64,000 bases of DNA. It comes from Austropuccinia psidii (taxonomy: Eukaryota; Basidiomycota; Pucciniomycetes; Pucciniales; Sphaerophragmiaceae). Of the stretch, positions 50,221 to 62,512 are shown in pieces. Position numbers and translations under genes: made by a program. How positions within the stretch are numbered: the first letter of the stretch is position 1; each line of letters opens with the position of its first letter. The stretch is taken from NCBI GenBank assembly GCA_023105745.1, contig JALGQZ010000015.1, positions 4,115,499 to 4,179,498 on the forward strand, in the 5' to 3' direction. The notes under the pieces were generated by a model. That model did not search any database and was not told the DNA's origin. It saw nothing but the letters and a program-made list of their open reading frames with translations.

Positions 50221-52820
50221 TGGGGTGGTGGGAGGGAATGAAAGCTAGTAGAGGCTATTTGGAGTTAAGACATTAATAAGATTTCTGATTCAATTATAAG
50301 AAATTTATATAAGAAATGTATTTGATATACTTACCTTGCATCATGAGCTCATCCTGTCTCAAAACTGGAGGGTTGTTGAACATCTTTTCTCATTTATTGG
50401 TTTGGTCGAAAAAAACCTGTATATCTCAAAAGAAAGATGCACTATTATATCAGCTGAAGAATGAATCATGATGTGGGTAGTGAAAATTGATTTCTGAAAA
50501 TTTTTATAATGAGATACCTGACATCTGCATTTGGAGTCAAAATGTGAATGAATTGAAACCACTTGGAAGAAAAAAAATGGAAATATTAATTTTAAGCTTT
50601 ACTTATGTGGGAGCTTTACAATTAAATATAAAAGAAGTTTTTTATTTCATAGCTGAAATATTTATGCATGATTACTTGAAGATTAACTTTTTTATTTGGC
50701 TGAATTTTCAAATAAACTAGAAATACTGTTTGAATTTTATGGAGCTTAATTAAGAATTACAAAAAATCCCCATGAAAACTGTTACCCATTGATACCATCT
50801 TTTAATATCAAGGTATAATATTTATAAAAAGGAACTTATAGATTAATATTTGATATCATCTTCCAAAGAAGTGAATTTTAATCTTAGTAAAATAAAAAAA
50901 TTGGACTATGAGTTTCAGAATTCAACTCAAACAAATTCAATGTGCATTTATGAGAAAGTTGAGCTTTAGTGGGATTAGAATATTTGATAGAAGGATATTT
51001 AGATAACAAGGAGCTGTACTATATTTTTTACCAAAATCAATAGAATTTTTGAGGATAAAAATTCATTGTAGTAATTCTCAATTCAATGAAGCTTTAAGAA
51101 CAAGAACCTCTACCAATTAAATATATCAAGATGGGTTTTTGCTTCCTGAAAAAGCTTTTTTACAAGAATAAAACAGTTTATGAATAAAAGAAAGGAAAAT
51201 CATTACATTTTATGGAAGAGAAATTCTAAATTTGTAAGCTTTAAGGGTATTATATTTATTTTATTTTATTTTATGTTTCATAGCAGGGGTATTGTTGAGA
51301 TATGGAAGAATTGTACAAATGATTAATATAGGCCAAGTATTTGATTCAAATAGAATACTCAGGAAGATAATATTTTGCAGTTAATTTGGGAATATTTTTT
51401 AAAATTTGATCAATTTATTATGGTTCTTCCTAATGATTTAGTTATTTTTGAATAAGGGGGCCTCCAAAGGGGCTTTATTAAAGTCTTCATTAGCCAAATA
51501 CCTTTACAAGTTATGTAATTTCATAAATCACGTGAAGAAGGTCATCAATAGATTCTTTGGGAAATAAACATAGACTGAAATTGAATACTTATAAGATATG
51601 TAAGATTTGTCAAGTTAAGTTTTTTTCCTTGAACAATAAGAAATATCCCAGTATCTGAAGAGATAGTTATAGAGAAGTTATTTCCTTGAAAGGCAGGTAA
51701 TCTTTCTCCAAAAGATTATGTAACTTTCACCATAATTCAAATTGGAATATTTTACAAGGTCAGAAATAATGTTTTTGAAATTAAAATTCTAATAAAAGTT
51801 TTATGCAGATACATCTGTGAATACTTGTAGAATTAAATAACTTAGAGAATAAATTAGTCAAATTTACATTAATGAGTGTCTAAAGTTTCAAAAGTGGAAA
51901 ATGAGAACTAGGCATAATTGAACTATCATAATAATGAAAATTTGAATGACCAAAATGGATGCAGTATTCTCATATCTCAAGCTCAATTTGAATGGGAAAA
52001 CTTGGTACTAAACTTATTTTCAACCTTGGTCTTACTTGGCCCAGACCTTACCCCAGGGAAAATTTAGACCAAGGCTGGAGCAAGGTTGAACTTAAGCTGA
52101 TTTATGAAACTTCAAAAAAAATCCTTCAAAGATATTATTTGATGAAAATATATTGGCTCATATGGGAAGGGCTTTTTCTGATAGAAGAATCTTGGTAGGA
52201 ATTCACCCTTTGGAGAATCCTCCTTTCAAGGAAAATTTTATGCATATAAACATGTCAAAGGCCATCTCAAGTATATTCATAAAGCTTATAAATCTATGTG
52301 AAAAAACTCAAATAAAAACTTATTATTTCAAGTTAATTTAATTTGTGTCCAAGAATTTCTAGAAAACAGTTCCTTCTAAATTTGGGCAAGTGCATGTATT
52401 CCTAAATCTGATGAAAATTGATGGCATACTTGAACTGATTTTTTGGAGAGCTTTTAATATTAAGGAAAGTTCTCTTTTGTAAAATTAAAAGAATAAAAAA
52501 TGAGCCAAATATAATATTAATTCCTTTTTTTGAAAAAAAAGAACATTTTTTAAAAACGGAAAGTGTCAAATTAAAATAAAAAATTAATTGATCCATCAAT
52601 TAACCATCCTTTTTATTGACTTAATGATGAATAAAGGGTAGTTTTATATATATCTTATTTTGAAACAAAGCATCTATAAAGTATATTTTATTAAAGCCAA
52701 CTCCTGTATATAAGATATCAAAAGTCTTTCTTTTTGAATTTTTATTTCAAAAACCCATTTCATTCCCATATATATTCAGATTTTGTATTTTATCTTTGTT
52801 TTTTTTTGTTTTCTTATTCA
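50221..52820. other. AT-rich stretch without a gene
   Basis: Frames here are under 80 codons and low-complexity. I found no splice-linked exons or terminal repeats. It may include the outer parts of the transposon remnant to its left. Confidence 0.45.
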
Positions 52821-52824
52821 TTTA

Positions 52825-54326
52825 TGTCAGGGTGAGTCTATATAGTAGCTATAAAATGTAGTTACAAGCTAGTATTATGACTGTGACACGTCAAAAACAA
52901 ACAAAATTAAATCTTCAGGTCCTACTACTACGTGGTAACAGTGGTGATGAGTCTATTGAGGACCTGGGTTTCAATACTCTAATATCTTTGACTGTAAAGA
53001 AGTACTACAATAATGATATTCTAATTATATCTTTAATAATAATTCTAAGGACACTACTGATTGATAACAGTTTTGTCACGTAAGAATATGGATAATAAGA
53101 TAAGATCATGGGTTTTCAAGGAAAAAACCCTTCCTTTTATATCTTTCAAGACTGTCAAGAGTTATTAAATCTTCACACGTCAGAGGAGTGAAAAATTTCA
53201 CTCCAATGATCAATCGGTGGTTCTGGATCATCAATTCTGACGTCAATAGAGGCAGAATTGTGGTTTTGGAACCACAAATGATCATTCTGGATCAATACAG
53301 GGTGAAAACACTTTTCACCTGCCATTTCAGCACTTGGATAATGTTGTTCTGGTGTCTTTATGATCAATAATGATTATTTTAGAGAGGTTATATCTTCATA
53401 AGTATATTATTTTAAGTATGAGAGCAATACTGTTTGATACAAGTTTGATACAGTCATGTATTGCTAGAAAAACCTTCCAATCAAGATATCTCAGTCAGTT
53501 CTTGAGATATCAAGAAACCAAGAGCACAGAATTGAAGGGGTTAATGAGCTCTTCAATTTGGTATGCTTCATGTTTACCCTTCTTTCAAATAGAAAAAGTT
53601 AGAAGGGTTTTAAGTTTTTGGATGTATTTTTGTACATCAGTATGAGGCTTCAAAAACTTCCATACCAGATAACTTCTTCAATTTGGAAGATATCTGTATT
53701 CTGATGATACAGTCTTGTAGTGCTTGATTAGCTCTACAGTTTGGTATATTACACTGTACAGTTGTATGAGTGTATGCCAAAGATACAGGGGTTTGTTTAC
53801 ATTGTGGTTTTCAGAATATCTGTATTTTGGTTGTTAAACCTTTGAACCAAGATCCCTCAGTCAATTTAAGAGATACAGAGGTCTAAGGTGTCTCAAATTA
53901 AAGCTCTTGTTTAGATCTTTAATTTGGTTATACTTTTGTACAGTTTTGTACAAGCCCTCTTTGACCTTCAGGGGGGTCTTGGTTTTAAAATAAAGGTCAT
54001 ATGGTATCTCCAGTTGTAGTGGTGTTACAGCAACATGGATGATACCATTGTGTAGCTCTCTATGTGAGCTTTAAGAAAAATACTATTTTGGTATAGAATA
54101 ACTTAAATATGCATAAGTTAGATTAGAGGTGAAAATAAGGGTTTTGATTTGTTTATTCTCCTCTAGGTTTCCTTATTCTGTTTGGATAAGGTTGGTGTTT
54201 AATTTAAGAGGAGTTTTTCCCTCTTATTTATTACCTGTATTGACTATGTTTGTTCAATACTCGCTATATGTATTTATGGTATGTTGGATGTCATGCTAGT
54301 GCTCCTTTTTGAGTCACAGGCTGACA
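52825..54326 (-). mobile_element. Solo LTR, family shared with the 57.9 kb copy, minus orientation
   Basis: The 1502-bp segment begins TGTCAGCCTGTGACTC and ends CACCCTGACA on the minus strand, so its ends are themselves inverted (TGTCAG..CTGACA). A perfect 5-bp target duplication ATTTA flanks it (52820-52824 and 54327-54331). A TATAAAAG box lies at 53141-53134 on the minus strand. It aligns patchily with 57911-59349 in inverse orientation, including a 17-base identical segment around AATACAGGGTGAAAAC. There is no internal coding. Several short open frames inside it (for example 53370-53645) are not genes. Confidence 0.82.
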
Positions 54327-54399
54327 ATTTATCTCATTCATTAATTCATTTAAATTTCTGTAAGTTTTTTGAGATTAACCTTTAATAAATGTTTAATAT

Positions 54400-54880
54400 T
54401 TGTTCTATATAATCATAAAATTTTGAATCAAATTTCTATTACAATCTTTGAAATTTTTTCCTTATTCATGTTGTTACATCAGTTTCTTTTTTTATTATCA
54501 ATTTTTCAATTGTGTGAAAAAAGGCCTTTTTTATTCAATTTTTCTTTCATTTCTGATATTTTCCTTCTTAAAATATATCTTTTATTTATTTATTTTCTCT
54601 TTTTTCATTTTATTTTATTTTATTTTTAAAATATTTTCTTATTTTATTTTCATTTTAATTATAATCTTTGTATCTTTTTATTTCCTTTTTCATAATATTT
54701 TTACTGAAAACCCCTTTTTTTCTTTTGTTTTTGAGTTTATTTGAAATTTTAATTCCCAATTATTTTTCTTAAGTATATTTAATTTTTTTTAGGTTTTTTA
54801 TTTTTATTTATTTTAAATTTTTTTATTTTTTATTTCAACTTTATTTTTATAATTGTATGAATATTTGAATTATTTTAAAA
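54400..54880. repeat. T-rich low-complexity tract
   Basis: Almost 500 bases of T with interspersed A, built of TTTTA and TTTTC blocks. The 86- and 98-codon Phe-rich frames here are artefacts of composition. Confidence 0.7.
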
Positions 54881-55374
54881 GAATTTTTTCAATGAACTAT
54901 TAGTTATAGTAGGTGGATCTGGCTGGCTGGAGGGGAAAAAACTTAAAAAGAAATCATTTTTGTGGGTTTTTTGGTTTTTTGGCAATAAAATCTTCTTTTT
55001 TTTTATGAAAATTTTCATTTTTTGGTAAGTTTCAGTGTCTGGAGGCTCACAAAGCGCCTTGACACCTCAAATCCCTTAAAAATTGAAAATAGAAACCAAA
55101 AATTTAAAAAAACAAAAAAAAGCTATAAAGAACATGGGAAAAAAATCAAATAAATCAAGACAAAAAACCCAAATCCTCAAATAAAAAATTGTTTCATCAT
55201 TCTTTGCCACATGCACAACAAATTTCAAGCTTTAGTAACATAGTTTTGCTCCCCTTTCTTATACTTTAGTCCAATTTTAATTTTAATTTATTTTGATTTT
55301 TTTCTTCTTTAACTCTCTCATTACCATATACCTTTTTTTATCAATACTTGTGATCAATAAACCCAATAGAAATC

Positions 55375-56870
55375 ATGCCTCCATTTGACTATCCAGGAGG
55401 TAAGTGACCTTGTCTTGGATTATTTTTTGATTCAAATTCCTGGTTTTAGTTGGTTTGTTTTTTTCTTCATAGAATTGGATATTGCTTCCTCCCTTGCAGA
55501 GGTTTTTCACAAACCAGAGCTTTATGGAAAGTATTCTGAACTTATTTAAGTGATAGTCAAAAATATGTTTATAGACTTGAAGTGAAAATGAATAACAGAA
55601 ACAAATAGCTCTACATTCAAACTAACCTCATCCAATTTTCTCATTACTGCCTCCCAGATCAGAAAAAGTCCCAGGTGTAATTTTTCTCCATTCAGAAGAA
55701 ATTGGCTTGGAGCCCTTGAATGAAAATTTAGTCTTTTCTGAAACGATTCCCAGGGAAATGACAAAATACCTTGAAAGGAATCTAATCTTCCTGGAAAATC
55801 TGAAGCCACAGCCATTTCAAAAAGAAAAACATCCATAGAGCTCTAACAGGGAAAGGAACACAGTGTCTTTTGAAGATGGTGAGTATACTTATTACTACAT
55901 ATAAATTACTGTATATCCAAATATATTATAATACTTAGGTTTTTTCCATTTTCAAGTAATATATATTCCAGACTATCACATGTGTTCTGGAAGAAGTGGA
56001 TCAAGATCCCAAGCTACTTCATCAAGCCTTTTAGGTTTACCTCCAAGAAGTGGAAAATCCCCCTCAAAAATCACTCATTCCACGAATTACCCATCCTCAG
56101 AACTGACTTAAAACACCCCCACCTTCCATTCATAAGCCCCCCAGCCTCCATCAGTTCATGGCTCCCCCCACACTTACACCAAATAACTCAAAGATCCCAC
56201 AGAAGCCCCTTTTCAGGGATCCAGCTCTTTCATCTGTGAGACCCACTCCAGAAAGAAGCCTCCCCAATCAATCACAGTGAAACAAAATAATTCTATATAT
56301 AAGAAACAAGGTCTTCAAACTATTACAAAAAAAGGTATAACTTAATTTCAACATGTCATAAAGTCTACAACAGACATTGTGATAGCCACCCAAGGAGCCC
56401 AGGGTACTTCCAGGGCTTTAACTCCAGTAAAAAAGGACAAACAAATGGATGTGGTGATGGAGAGTGTGTCAACCTCTGATAATAACTGTGAGTTGTTTTC
56501 ATTTGTGAATGAAATATAATTCCTAATTTCTAACAACTTTCTTGTAGCCTTGTTTGATTATTTGACTCCAGAACAGACAGATAATTGAAATTATTGGATT
56601 TCAAGAAAAAATCACCAAGAGAAAAATCTTTCAGATATTTTCTGGAAAAGTTTCAATTCCTAAATCACTTCTATTAGTAATTGGACATGTAGAAACTTTT
56701 AGTTTTCCAACTGGAAAGACTGACATTCCACCCTGGAAATATTTATTATTACTTGGATCTGAGAAGATTTTTGTCAGCTCTTACAAAGAAAATAAGAAAA
56801 AAAACTCACATCCTGATTATGGAATATTTGGTAATTTAAGAGTTTTGTTTTTTGAATAAATATAGCATAT
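55375..56870 (+). pseudogene. Broken multi-exon gene of unknown function
   Basis: An ATG at 55375 opens MPPFDYPG and meets a GTAAGT donor at 55400. A TTCTTCATAG acceptor joins it to ELDIASSLAEVFHKPELYGK (from 55473), which hits a TAA at 55547. A further coding stretch (about 55650-55878) includes LEPLNENLVFSETIPREMTK and one TAG (55836). It ends at a GTGAGT donor (55879) and joins at 55972 to a Ser/Pro-rich segment, DDYHMCSGRSGSRSQATSSS. Another exon (about 56353-56487, ending STSDNN) meets GTGAGT, and its intron with a TTCTAAC branch ends TTGTAG at 56547. The last part (56548-56860) needs one frame change and then has an ATG-less open run with GHVETFSFPTGKTDIPPWKY. The consistent splice sites show that a real intron-bearing gene was here. 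Several stops make it a pseudogene. I do not recognise the family. It lies between two solo LTRs. Confidence 0.5.
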
Positions 56871-56879
56871 GGGTATTAA

Positions 56880-57905
56880 TGATATGAAAAGGGTTAATTG
56901 TGAGAATTCTGTGCATATTTTTTGTGATTATTTGTGTGATTATTTTCTTGCCTCTGCCTTTCAAAGTAATGTTTCTTAGACTCTAGACCCTGATTAAAGG
57001 AGCTCCTATTTTCAGTTGTTTTGCAAATGCATTTAGAATTCCAATTTCACCCAGGACTTCCCCTTATAGAATTTGAGCCTTCGAGATATAATCATATATC
57101 CAAAAAGCTCACAAGAAAAAGTTTACAATAATTGTTCCTCCAAATAATTATCTTAAAATAAGTGAAAATACCATAAACAGGAATAAATACTTAATTAACT
57201 CAGAATCTTGTAAATTCAAATTTAAAATAAACTACGCCATTAGAATCCCCATGATAAAACACACATATATCATTTTAATGGCATATCTGTATAGTCAATA
57301 ACTAATGAGTAATAAGCTAAAAATGCCATAAAAAGACATAAATTCTTATTCATCTTGGAAAACAATGAAACAACATGTGAGATAAATTGAACCATTGGAT
57401 TCCCCATGAAATAATACACATAAAAGAGTTCTAACTCATCTCTCTAAAGCTAATAACTAAGGAATTAAGCTGAGTATATGCACTTTTATGGTCACTGCAT
57501 ACATTCATCATTTTTAGCTAGTATCTCCTGAAATATACATGATAGGTAGTTAAACCAAGAAAGATTTAGTGCGTAATTACTGTAGAAATACATATGTGAG
57601 CTTCATCTGACAAGCTATAAAAAAGGTTATAGCTTGTAAGGGTTTATTGAGCATAATTGCTAGAGCTGTTGACCACTTTGTTGTGAAAGTAGTCCAAACT
57701 TAAAATAAAGTGGACATTCACATTCTACTAGCTTATACATGAATAATGATGTTTTTTTATCATAGAATTTAAGGTACAACCCCCTGAAATGATGGTTTGA
57801 AGTTTAAAATATTTAATTTTGAGAGAAAAGATGAGATAGAAGAAAAATCATCATAAAGGGAGTTTTGATGATGTAATTAAATTCTCTTGGGAGTTTAATA
57901 AGGAC
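56880..57905. other. AT-rich stretch without a gene
   Basis: I see nothing supportable between the pseudogene and the solo LTR. Confidence 0.5.
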
Positions 57906-57910
57906 ATGTC

Positions 57911-59349
57911 TGTCAGCCTGTGACTCCAAACCAGAGCACAAGCATGACAGCCAAAATACCATAAACCAATGGTATAGCCAAGATACCACCAAAACATGGA
58001 GCTGAGCCAAATTAGCTCAAAAGGTATCAAAAGAAAGAGGAAACTCACCCCTTTCTGAATATATAAGTCCCATCACCATAGAACAAGAAAAAACAAAGTT
58101 ATTCCTCCTCGAAGTTGTTGCTGAGCATAAACCTTAATTTTCACCTCTCATCTAAAATCCAGAAGGAGAGACCTAACCCCATCAAATGGGTACTCAAAAT
58201 GAAGCTCTAAGCCAGGGCTATCCAATGGTACTAGCCAAACGTATCTAGCACCAGTATTACTTGAGTTATGGCCAAATTCAGGCCAAATAAGGGTGAACAA
58301 AACATTCACTTCTCATCTAACTTTTTCAGTTTTAGTGTGAGATACCTAAAGTGGGGTCTTTTTGGAAAGAGCACAATCAGGGCTATGTGATGGTGTCATC
58401 CATTTTTTTCATATATCAACTATAGCAGAAGTTATGGGGCAAACAAGCCCAATACAGCTTTTTGCCTAAACCACGCATATGTACAAAAATCTTGTACATG
58501 GCATAACTTTGCCATATTTAATGATAACCATATAAAATAAGGTACCATTGTGTAGAACACATACAAAGCTACACACTTATTTAGTTTTGAGGCTGATATC
58601 TCAAGAACTGACAAAGTTACAGTTGCTATAAGGTCAAAATCCCACATTCTGACTAATACAGCTTTACCATGGGATAATGTCCCATAATTATGAATATGAG
58701 GTGTCAAATAGACAAAGAAGATTGTTTTTACTTCAATACCTCATATGTCAGTCAATACTGGGGTCCCATACAGTTTCTGTACAGCATTCTACGCTTCATG
58801 CATGCCAGAATCAGGCTGTGAGGTCCCCAGATGAAAGTTTTCACCCTGTATTGGTGAGAACTGCCCAGATGTGGTTTCAAAACCACATCTGAGCCCAATA
58901 CAGGCTAATAAAGGTCTTTGCAAACCACAAGCCTGTGCCAGAGAGTGAAAAATCTTCACTTTCTCTAAGTGGAAAGGTCTAGCACCCTTTCCACCCCATT
59001 TAAGGATAAAAAGGAGGCTTTTCACAGCCAGAATTGTTTCCTCATCCTGCTCTTGAATACCCTACGTAGTAAACTGTCAAAAACAGTTTTACTCTTGGGT
59101 AATAATCATGTATTATTATAACTTTAATTATTGTAGCTCTTATTATAGTAATCCAACTGGTAAGACTGCACCCTGGGCTCTCAATAGCGCTCACCACCAC
59201 TATTCTTCAATAGTAGAGCCCTTTTATTATATTATAAACCATCATCTTAAATTAAAAACTCTTATTTTAAATCATTTTTCTACATATCACAGTCATAGCT
59301 CTAGTTGTAAATAGCCTAATTACCACTTCAACATAGACTCAACCTGACA
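57911..59349 (+). mobile_element. Solo LTR, plus orientation
   Basis: The 1439-bp segment runs from TGTCAGCCTGTGACTC to CAACCTGACA. A perfect 5-bp target duplication ATGTC flanks it (57906-57910 and 59350-59354). It is homologous to the minus-oriented LTR at 52825-54326. A TATA-like GGATAAAAAG lies near 59004. There is no coding. It records loss of a retrotransposon body by LTR-LTR recombination. The internal family (Copia or Gypsy) cannot be told from the LTR alone. Confidence 0.85.
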
Positions 59350-59647
59350 ATGTCCAGATGTAAGAATTCACTCTCTAAATGGCTTTAGCATCTATAACTT
59401 AAAAGTTATTAATAATCAAATTTTAAGCTTAAAATTGATCATTTATGATTACTCACTGTGATCTTATTTTAAATTTAGCAGCTATATAAGTGATATAGCG
59501 GGTGAATACTATTAGATTATGATTAATACTAATAAAATACACAAATTGTAGGCTTCTTCCAAGCCTATTATGTCATCAAACATAGAGCTATAGTGATAAC
59601 TATAAATAATGGTATAATAATAAGATAAGATGGTTTGATTATGATGT

Positions 59648-60429
59648 TGTGAGCCTTAGAGGTATTTTCAGATACCCAAAAGACTACAAATAATAAAACA
59701 ACATACAATTATAAATAAAATAAAATTGTTTATATTATCAAAACAAAAATTAAGATATAAATATAGATTTATGCACAAAAAGGAAAATTCAATTATAAAT
59801 TAAAGTTACATTGAATTTTAAATTTGCGAAAACACATTTTTACTTGAAAAAATTAAGTAAAAATGAATTTTAAGAAAAAATACCAAAATTAGAATATTGT
59901 TGGAAAAAGTCTAAAAAAAATTTTCATAGCTTTTTATCCTACAAATAAACATATGAAAATTATTTCACCATTGGACTCCTCATAAAAAATAAGATGGGGT
60001 CACCTCTGGGTAAACATTCCGTAACTCAACTCTAAATAGGCTTAAATCAAGTTTTTAGTCTTTTCTTTACAAAAGTTCAAAATCCTCAAAAACCTAATTA
60101 ATTCACATCACATGTGGTGTTAACCATCGATTTTGGTGTTAAAATTGAGGTGTTGTGTGTATTTTAGAAGTTGTGAGGAATTGAAGTATTTTCAATTGAA
60201 ATGTCAAAATGTGCGCATTTATTACATAAGTGAACTTTAATTTACATTTGAGGTGTAAATTATTACAGTTGTGTACTGTAAAAGCTCAATTGAATTAAAT
60301 ATGTAAACTATAAGTATAATACATGATGAGGAATTAAAGAAAAAATAAATTGGAAAGATTGATTCTGGGGGGGAAAGGAATCTTGGCTCTAAGGGGGAGC
60401 CAGACCCCCAAATTCCTTGCTGACAGGCA
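59648..60429 (+). repeat. Truncated LTR of the 30.8-40.8 kb Gypsy family
   Basis: The segment starts TGTGAGCCTTAGAGG and follows the Gypsy LTR for about 780 bp, through the GGGGG..CCCCC stem and CTTGCTGAC, then stops abruptly. This corresponds to LTR positions up to about 31588 in the 5' LTR. It is more diverged from both LTRs of the complete element than they are from each other. The TATA box and the paired bZIP sites are missing. Confidence 0.85.
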
Positions 60430-60476
60430 TTGCGGTATTCTATACCAGTTCTTCCAAGGTTCAAATCCACAATGTC
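60426..60476 (+). ncRNA. Possible truncated tRNA-like sequence at the LTR break
   Basis: GGCATTG (60426-60432) can pair with CAATGTC (60470-60476) over seven positions with one wobble. Between them are a GGTAT-TCT-ATACC hairpin and a perfect B box GGTTCAAATCC (60458-60468). No D-arm is present and the T-stem is poor. It may be a tRNA or SINE remnant joined to the broken LTR, or coincidence. Confidence 0.25.
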
Positions 60477-60494
60477 AAAGGTAGAAATTTAATC

Positions 60495-60528
60495 AATAAT
60501 AATAATAATATATATATATATATATATA
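60495..60528. repeat. AAT/AT microsatellite
   Basis: About five AAT units run into ten AT units. Confidence 0.9.
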
Positions 60529-61099
60529 AGAAGAAAATAAAGATAAAAAGTGAAAGATAAAAGTAAAAAATTGCAGAAAGAAGGAAGAGAATTATATTAA
60601 AATAACAAAAAGAATTATTCCACTGGAATCTACATCAAATGTTACCTATAGTCACATATTTCCTCAACCCCATAATATCAATAATTCTCTAGATATCATA
60701 TGTTAAAGAAGAGAAATGATGCTATACACTCTATACTAGGTAAAAGAATATGCTTAAAAAATGCAGCTTGTTTAAATATTCAATATTAATAAGCACGTGT
60801 GATATTACATAAGTGATACCATTACTCTTAAAACATCATGTGTTACATGTATTGACATAAAAAAACACTTACATATAAGTTAACATAGTGTTACATTACT
60901 CAATCCCCACTTAAACTCCCATAACCAAACATTACAGTTATTATTTACAAATTAAATTTTACATAGAAAAATACTCAACTAAATAAAGATCAAGACTGTG
61001 AAGAAGAAAAATAAGGTTAGGAGAGATAAGAATACAGTTTTAAAAAATGATGCAATCAACCAGACATATGGTGCAATATCTGTATCACACCAGGGTGAA

Positions 61100-61260
61100 T
61101 CTCACGTCAATCGTCGGCGATTGACTTCACGTCGCACCGCTGTCAGTATAAAATATTGCTTCAGTCGCGTTAGTGTCACTTTATAGTCACTGGATTTAGT
61201 GGGTCACGTCACGTCAGCATCAAGACAATGTCAATCGTCACATGTGTCACATGAGAATGT
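61100..61260. promoter_or_regulatory. Cluster of ACGTCA/CACGTCA motifs
   Basis: CACGTCA or ACGTC cores occur at about 61104, 61129, 61206 and 61211, including GTCACGTCACGTCA at 61203-61216. TCGTCACATGTGTCACATG follows. TATAAAA occurs at 61147-61153. The cores resemble CRE-type bZIP sites. Whether they drive anything is unknown, since the next start codon is 1.3 kb away. Confidence 0.3.
61106..61125. repeat. Perfect 8-bp hairpin
   Basis: GTCAATCG (61106-61113) and CGATTGAC (61118-61125) flank TCGG. It is CpG-containing, unlike most of the window, and sits inside the ACGTCA-rich region. Confidence 0.6.
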
Positions 61261-61470
61261 CACTCAAAGGCCAAACCCATTTCAACACTATTCACAATGT
61301 TCGGGTAATTTCACCTCATTGGCTTCCGCATCCCCACCTAATCCTCCCCAATGCTTCGCATGATTACGAGCCCGCACCGCCCTCCAGATGAGACTCCGAC
61401 ACTGCCCCCCCATCTCCGTCCTCACCACTCCTTACGCTTTCACACCCCCGCCCATACCATCTTTATGCTC

Positions 61471-61975
61471 ACGTGGTGCACTCCCGACATGCTCCCGACA
61501 TCACTTATCCTTACGCTCGCTCAAGTGCCCTCCTGATATGCTCCCGACACTGCTTACGATCATTAGGCTCGCGGAGTGCCCTCCTGACATGCTCCCAACA
61601 CCAATTATCCTTACGCTTGTGTAGTGCCCTCCCGACATGCTCCCGACACTGCTTATCCTTACGCTTGTGTAGTGCCCTCCTGACATCCTCCCGACACTGC
61701 TTACCATCCTTACGCTTGCGGAGTGCACTCCCAACATGCTCCCGACACCACTTATCCTTACGCTTGTGTAGTGCCCTCCCGACACCACTTATCCTTACGC
61801 TTGTGTAGTGCCCTCCTGACACCACTTATCCTTACGCTTGTGTAGTGCCCTCCCGACACCACTTATCCTTACGCTTGTGTGGTGCCCTCCCGACATGCTC
61901 CCGACACCACTTATCCTTACGCTCGCGGAGTGCCTCTCAACATGCTCCCAACACGACTTATCCTTATGCTTCCGT
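61471..61975. repeat. CpG-rich minisatellite with 48-bp and 37-bp units
   Basis: Roughly eleven units of the form GTGCCCTCCCGACATGCTCC, then CGACACCACTTATCCTTACG, then CTTGTGTA. Full units are about 48 bp. Four consecutive units around 61765-61885 are about 37 bp because the 11-base ATGCTCCCGAC part is absent. Unit edges drift at both ends. All six frames stay open across it, which creates overlapping spurious frames of 61-111 codons. The block is GC- and CpG-rich against an AT-rich background. Confidence 0.85.
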
Positions 61976-62512
61976 CCTACATCCATAGTGTATGGTGGCT
62001 TGTTGGCGTACACGATGAACGCAATCGCCGAAATATGCTGAGTGGCCTTCTCTGCCAACAGTACCTACGGGGAAATTGGTCTGTATATTCACAATGTTGT
62101 GGTTAGGGTTTAAATCATGAGACTCACAAATTAAAACCTAATAAGTGGATCATTTAAGACAAGAATTGTGTCTCCTATTTCGCCGACAAAACCATTTTAT
62201 TTCATATCATTCAAATGGAACACTTTGCTTAGTCCTTACCTCATGAGCGTTGAATAGTTCAAAAGTTGACTTTAGTAGGTTTCTCACTAGTCAACTTTAT
62301 TCAATGTCTCACAGGGAAGTGAGTTCATTTGCATGATATGAAATAATTTGCAAAACATCGCCTCCTTCAATTTCCCAACAAATCGCATTTTGCAAATGCG
62401 ATTATTTTACTTGCACCTTTTTTCTTCAATTTGGATCTTTTTATTCAAAAATCTTCAAACAAGTTATCAATCAACTCATCACCATCTATTTGCTTAATAA
62501 ACTACCTCCGCT

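Noticed and set aside
53173..53645. Short ORFs inside the 52.8-54.3 kb segment
   Set aside because: The segment is a non-coding solo LTR defined by its ends and target duplication.
54369..54744. Phe/Leu-rich ORFs resembling membrane proteins
   Set aside because: The underlying DNA is a T-rich low-complexity tract. Such frames encode Phe/Leu/Ile by composition alone.
61351..62106. Many overlapping ORFs of 61-111 codons on both strands
   Set aside because: They are by-products of the CpG-rich minisatellite, whose unit keeps several frames open.
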